A DNA stretch of 16,775 bases from Herminiimonas sp. (GTDB lineage: Bacteria; Pseudomonadota; Gammaproteobacteria; Burkholderiales; Burkholderiaceae). The stretch lies in the NCBI GenBank assembly GCA_014377155.1, contig JACMQD010000393.1, positions 1 through 16,775 of the forward strand, written 5' to 3'. The first letter of the stretch is position 1; each line of letters starts with the position of its first letter. The notes beneath the pieces are model-generated. The model was not told the DNA's origin, searched no databases, and worked only from the letters and a program-made list of their open reading frames with translations. This document shows, in pieces, positions 13,875-16,775 of the stretch. The position numbers and the translations under genes are program-made.

Positions 13875-14399
13875 GATAGGTTTCCTCTTGTCGGCTCATG
13901 CGTTTGACGCAGGTCGATGGTAAGTCCGGGTGCGTTGTCAGATGGCTTCGGTGATCAGGTTTAAGGAATGATGGCCTGCGTGAGAAAAACCAATCCGACG
14001 GAAATAACGCGTCGCGTGCTACGGCTGCCGAAGTGATCGTCATAGGTACAGGCGACACTCGAACCAGGACTGCCGGCATGAGGTCGGAGTTTTGCAAGTC
14101 GATCAATAACGGCGACGTCTAACAATTGGAGAGATGCGTGCGAGGCAGAACCGACATGCCGCATTTGAAACCACACCTTGCTTCAGCAAGGCGGGAAAAA
14201 GAAAAGTCCGCGCTGGCTAAAGCTGATCGCCGATCGGTAATCGACTACTGTCACTGGAACAAGTACCCACGCGGGACTCCGATAAATGAAAACAGGTGGA
14301 ATATAGCCTTGCGTGATGCCATGGTCAAGTGAAAATCGGCTTCCCGGCATCTTATTTCACGAGCTTGTCATATCCCCTCCTGGAGGATACCATTCGACC
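13875..14399. other. Divergent regulatory region of mgtA and the CsoR-family gene
   Basis: There are 525 bases with no convincing gene; open frames on both strands lack family-like sequence. CCTTGCT-TC-AGCAAGG (14176-14191) is a perfect 7+7 inverted repeat able to form a tight hairpin. It lies about 300 bases upstream of mgtA and 210 bases upstream of the repressor gene. The long mgtA side could hold a regulatory 5' leader, as in other mgtA genes, but no leader peptide or riboswitch is recognisable by eye. Confidence 0.4.
14371..14393 (+). promoter_or_regulatory. G/C-tract palindrome: likely self-operator overlapping the Shine-Dalgarno sequence
   Basis: TATCCCCTCCTGGAGGATA (14371-14389) is a near-perfect inverted repeat with C-rich and G-rich halves flanked by TAT/ATA, the style of CsoR/RcnR-family operators. 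Its right half contains GGAGG, the only Shine-Dalgarno candidate for the gene at 14400, though the spacing (13 bases) is long. Confidence 0.5.
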
Positions 14400-14669
14400 A
14401 TGACGACACCGACCTTGCATCCAGATATTATAAAGCGCCTCAAACGCGCCGACGGTCACCTCAGGAGCATCATCGACATGCTGGAGACCGGTCGAGGTTG
14501 CGCGGAAATCGCCCAGCAGTTGCAGGCGGTCGAAAAGGCCATTCGCAATGCGAAGAAGGCACTGGTGCATGACCACATCGATCACTGCCTCGAATATGCT
14601 GTTAAAAAAGGATCAGCGAAGACGGGGGACACCGTCCGTGAATTTAAAGAAATTACCAAGTACCTTTGA
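14400..14669 (+). CDS. CsoR/RcnR/FrmR-family metal-sensing repressor, CsoR-type C-H-C ligands
   Basis: This 89-residue all-helical repressor (DUF156) begins MTTPTLHPDIIKRLKRADGH; LKRADGHLRSI is the conserved DNA-binding helix start. The ligand positions are Cys34 (GRGCAEI), His59 and Cys63 (DHIDHCLE). The 25-residue Cys-His gap plus a Cys four residues later is the Cys-His-Cys set of Cu(I)-sensing CsoR. FrmR lacks the last Cys and RcnR has His there. The apo-protein would bind a palindrome such as the one at 14371-14389 and release it on metal binding. No copper exporter follows. Its divergent neighbour is mgtA, so its target is unclear. Confidence 0.87.
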   Translation: MTTPTLHPDIIKRLKRADGHLRSIIDMLETGRGCAEIAQQLQAVEKAIRNAKKALVHDHIDHCLEYAVKKGSAKTGDTVREFKEITKYL

Positions 14670-15130
14670 GACGTCACGCAGGCTCGAATTTCTTGCTTTG
14701 CTTTGCTTTCGGCAGGCTGCCCGCGGCCATGCGGCAATCCCCCATGATGATGGTCTGATGACGCATCTCAAAACTGCGAAATACCCAACTGACGACGCGG
14801 TTGAGTTAATCGACGCTAGTTAATTCCAGCCGGTGTGGGGGGCACCGATCGAGTGCGCGGTCATGACCATGCGGGCTTGTGCGTCGGACGGCACCACACC
14901 GTCGCATAGCTAATTAAAGAAGGTTTTTTGGATGGATGTGAATGCAAGCGCGTTCTGGTCACGATGCCCGACGCTCGAAGTCCACAGACACAGTTCACCA
15001 AACTTATTCTAAAAACAGCGTCGTTCCATAGGTTCTTGGAACATTGTCAGTTGCAGTTATTCCTGGTTCTCGCCGATGGAATGCAGGTCGGCGCGGATAA
15101 ATGCAGGTTCACTTGCAGCTAACGCTGGTT
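14670..15130. other. Non-coding stretch with small inverted repeats
   Basis: No gene is supported. Visible structures are GGTCATGACC (14859-14868, a 10-base palindrome), GACGG/CCGTC (14887-14891 with 14899-14903), CGGTG/CACCG around a G-rich loop (14831-14847) and three TTGCT units near 14690-14710. None is convincing as a terminator. Confidence 0.3.
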
Positions 15131-15215
15131 TGAGGGAGTGCTGAAAATTCAGACAGGCGCTTAAGTGGAAATTTTGCGCAAATGAGAAAGCGCAGTGCGC
15201 GCATTGGGAGCAGAA

Positions 15216-15524
15216 ATGAAACGTGCCAGAAGAAATCACACGGCAGCATTCAAGGCGAAAGTGACCTTGGCGGCGATCAAGAGCGAAAAGACGCTTGCCG
15301 AACTAAGCACGCAGTATGACGCGCACACGAACCAAATCACGCAATGGAAATCGGAACTGATCATGCGTTCCACAGAGATTTTTGCCACGGCAGCTGAGCG
15401 CAAAGAGGCTGCTGGTGGGCCCGACATCGGCTCTCTGCACGCCAAGATCGGCCAGCAGGCAATGGAAATTGATTTTTTGGCAGTCGCGCTCGGTCGCATG
15501 GACGGTGCGACCGCAAAGAAATGA
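15216..15524 (+). CDS. IS3-family transposase OrfA
   Basis: This 102-residue DNA-binding subunit starts MKRARRNHTAAFKAKVTLAA. A helix-turn-helix follows (KTLAELSTQYDAHTNQITQW, where 'H-x-N-Q-I-x-x-W' is the family signature). A C-terminal leucine-zipper-like helix follows (about 70-95: LHAKIGQQAMEIDFLAVALG). GGGAG lies 5 bases before this ATG, which is preferred to one 21 bases upstream. The TGA overlaps the orfB ATG. The frame is intact. Confidence 0.85.
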   Translation: MKRARRNHTAAFKAKVTLAAIKSEKTLAELSTQYDAHTNQITQWKSELIMRSTEIFATAAERKEAAGGPDIGSLHAKIGQQAMEIDFLAVALGRMDGATAKK

Positions 15525-16346
15525 TCGACAAATCCCATGCATTGTCTGTGAAACGCCAGGCCGAATTGCTTGCCTTATGGCGCTCGTATGTCTATTACCT
15601 GCCGACGGCAGTCCCGGTGTCGGATCTGGCGCGAATGCGGCGCATGGACGAGCTGCATCTCGCGTAGCCGTTTGCCGGAGCCAGGATGCTGCGCGACATG
15701 CTTGGTTTGGAAGGCATTGAAGTTGGCCGGCGACATGTGAGCGCACTGATGAAAAAGATGGGCATCGAAGCCATTTACCGTAAACGTAACGCCAGCAAGG
15801 CGCACCCGGAGAACCGGATTTATCCGCACTTGCTGCGCGATCTGGTGATCGATCGGCCGAACCAGGTCTGGGCGACGGATTTGACATATATTCCGATGCG
15901 GCGCGGCTTCGTGTATCTGGTCGCCGTCATCGACTGGGCCATGCGCAAGGTATCGTCGCATCGGGTATCGATCAGCACGACACCGAATTTTTGCGTTGAG
16001 GCGCTGACCGAGGCAACCGAAAAGTACGGTACGCCCGACATCTTCAACAGTGACCAGGGCAGCCAATTCACCAGCAAAGCCTTCACGGATATTCTCAAGG
16101 ACAACGCGATCCGAATCAGTATGGATGGCGGGGGCGCTGGGTTGACAACGTCTTCGTCGAACGGCTCTGGAAAACGTGAAATACGAGCACGTTTATGCGT
16201 ATGCATACGAGAGCGTGGTCGAGGCGCGCGACAAATTAAGCATGTATCTGGACTTCTTTAATCGTCTGCGCCCCCATTCGTCGCTTGACCGGCAAACGCC
16301 GGACATGATGTACTTCAAAACACAACGTCAAGTGCAGGCAGCTTGA
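15521..16346 (+). pseudogene. IS3-family transposase OrfB (DDE integrase), broken
   Basis: The rve/DDE integrase core is readable. It has VWATDLTYIPMRRGFVYLVA with the first Asp, then GTPDIFNSDQGSQFTS with the second, then in another frame VDNVFVERLWK with the catalytic Glu, then RPHSSLDRQTPD. Lesions are an in-frame TAG at 15665-15667 (DELHLA-stop-PFAGARML), a one-base deletion near 16125-16140 (the expected GRW becomes GGAG), and a second one-base deletion near 16172 (LWKT-stop instead of LWKTVKY). The final frame ends at 16346. Together these abolish the enzyme. Confidence 0.88.
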
Positions 16347-16479
16347 TGGTAATCCGGATTAGCAACCGGCGTGTGCGCTCGTGCTTGAGTGAAGAGCAGC
16401 AAACGCGCCCGGGGATAACTTTACGCTGCGGAGTTCCACTTAAAAAGCAAAAAAACTGTCCTAACAAACGGAGCCACCG

Positions 16480-16656
16480 CTGTTTGTCGGTTCCGAGCAC
16501 GCGGGGCGTCGCGCGGCAGCAATCCAATCGCTCTTTGCCACAGCAAAACTTAATGGCATTGATCCCGCCGTCTGGCTCAAGATGGTATTGGATAAATTAC
16601 CGACGTGCCCACAAAGCGAAATCGACAGCCTGCTCCCGTTTCGTACGACCTCTTGA
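16480..16656 (+). pseudogene. tnpC: 3' end of IS66-family transposase tnpC
   Basis: The frame LFVGSEHAGRRAAAIQSLFA then TAKLNGIDPAVWLKMVLDKL and SLLPF before TGA matches the TnpC C-terminus (WLFAGS..GG.RAA..YSLI.TAKLNG.DP..WL..VL....). Only about 58 of roughly 500 residues remain. Homology begins right at the edge of the IS3 element, which evidently interrupted or replaced the rest. Confidence 0.82.
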
Positions 16657-16700
16657 TACCGTCTGACCAGCTTTAGACGGTGGTGGGACTGCACGCTTAC
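16657..16700 (+). repeat. Right end of an IS66-family element
   Basis: The non-coding tail after tnpC ends in CGCTTAC (16694-16700), the complement of the GTAAGCG tip also seen at 9501. It marks the outer boundary of the IS66 remnant. Confidence 0.6.
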
Positions 16701-16775
16701 GAAGCACTGAACGGGTACTTAAAATCTTTTCAAAATTCTAATGTTGCGAAGACCAGTTGAATCCGCCCAGCTATC

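Larger units (their letters stand above)
15131..16478 (+). mobile_element. IS3-family insertion sequence, decayed
   Basis: Intact orfA, overlapping ATGA start of orfB, and a length of about 1.3 kb fit IS3-family elements. Near the ends, TTAAGTGGAA (15161-15170) faces its complement TTCCACTTAA (16434-16443), and GACAG (15152-15156) faces CTGTC (16456-16460). The exact tips are uncertain because the two ends have diverged in length. The right limit is set where IS66 tnpC homology resumes. orfB is broken, so the copy is not autonomous. Confidence 0.65.

Noticed and set aside
14041..14070. tRNA fragment on the minus strand (GGTTCGAGT)
   Set aside because: The five bases on either side do not pair and no cloverleaf can be built.
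13861..14106. 81-residue minus-strand ORF upstream of mgtA, as an MgtL-like leader
   Set aside because: It overlaps the mgtA start, lacks a ribosome-binding site and has no Pro- or acidic-rich leader-peptide character beyond chance.
14126..14332. 68-residue plus-strand ORF before the CsoR-type gene
   Set aside because: There is no recognisable motif and no Shine-Dalgarno sequence, and the composition resembles translated non-coding DNA.

Overview
The window looks like chromosomal DNA of a betaproteobacterium, most likely Burkholderiales/Oxalobacteraceae. That guess rests on moderately high GC, the DUF4360, glycine-zipper and eRF1-like proteins, an MgtA-type ATPase and IS66/IS3 debris. It is an inference from protein style, not a database result. 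The region is accessory in character: single genes and small operons separated by long non-coding stretches and mobile-element remains.

Positions 1-3130 are a toxin-antitoxin and small-gene zone, all on the minus strand. A Phd/VapB-type antitoxin and a PIN-domain VapC toxin (cut by the window edge) overlap by ATGA and have a palindromic operator. Next come a pair of overlapping small ORFs of unknown function (813-1141). An intact higBA operon (1411-2102) follows; its -10 box lies six bases from the higB start codon and a perfect 8+8 palindrome overlaps the promoter. Upstream of it lie a fragment of a REP-associated tyrosine transposase (RAYT), a 35-bp direct-repeat array in which each full unit carries a small hairpin, and a decayed second copy of higA with the 3' end of higB.

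Positions 3286-5474 (minus) encode envelope proteins: two glycine-zipper (2TM) proteins with low-complexity tails and a secreted four-cysteine protein that may be lectin-like. Positions 5951-7742 (plus) hold an ArnT/PMT-type GT-C glycosyltransferase whose promoter sits directly against its start codon. Positions 8128-9368 (minus) are two tandem secreted DUF4360 paralogues separated by a strong intercistronic hairpin.

Positions 9501-9987 are a miniature, internally deleted IS66-family element. After it come an eRF1-domain-3-like 'translational machinery' protein (10305-10682), a complete Mg2+-transporting P-type ATPase MgtA (11115-13874, minus) and, divergent from it, a CsoR/RcnR-family repressor with a Cu(I)-type Cys-His-Cys signature (14400-14669). 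The right end (about 15131-16700) is an IS3-family element with an intact orfA and a broken orfB. It abuts the 3' end of an IS66 transposase gene and that element's terminal repeat.

The most unusual part is 2188-3130: a RAYT remnant and hairpin repeat array lodged between a functional and a dead copy of the same toxin-antitoxin operon. No complete novel defence or biosynthetic system is visible.
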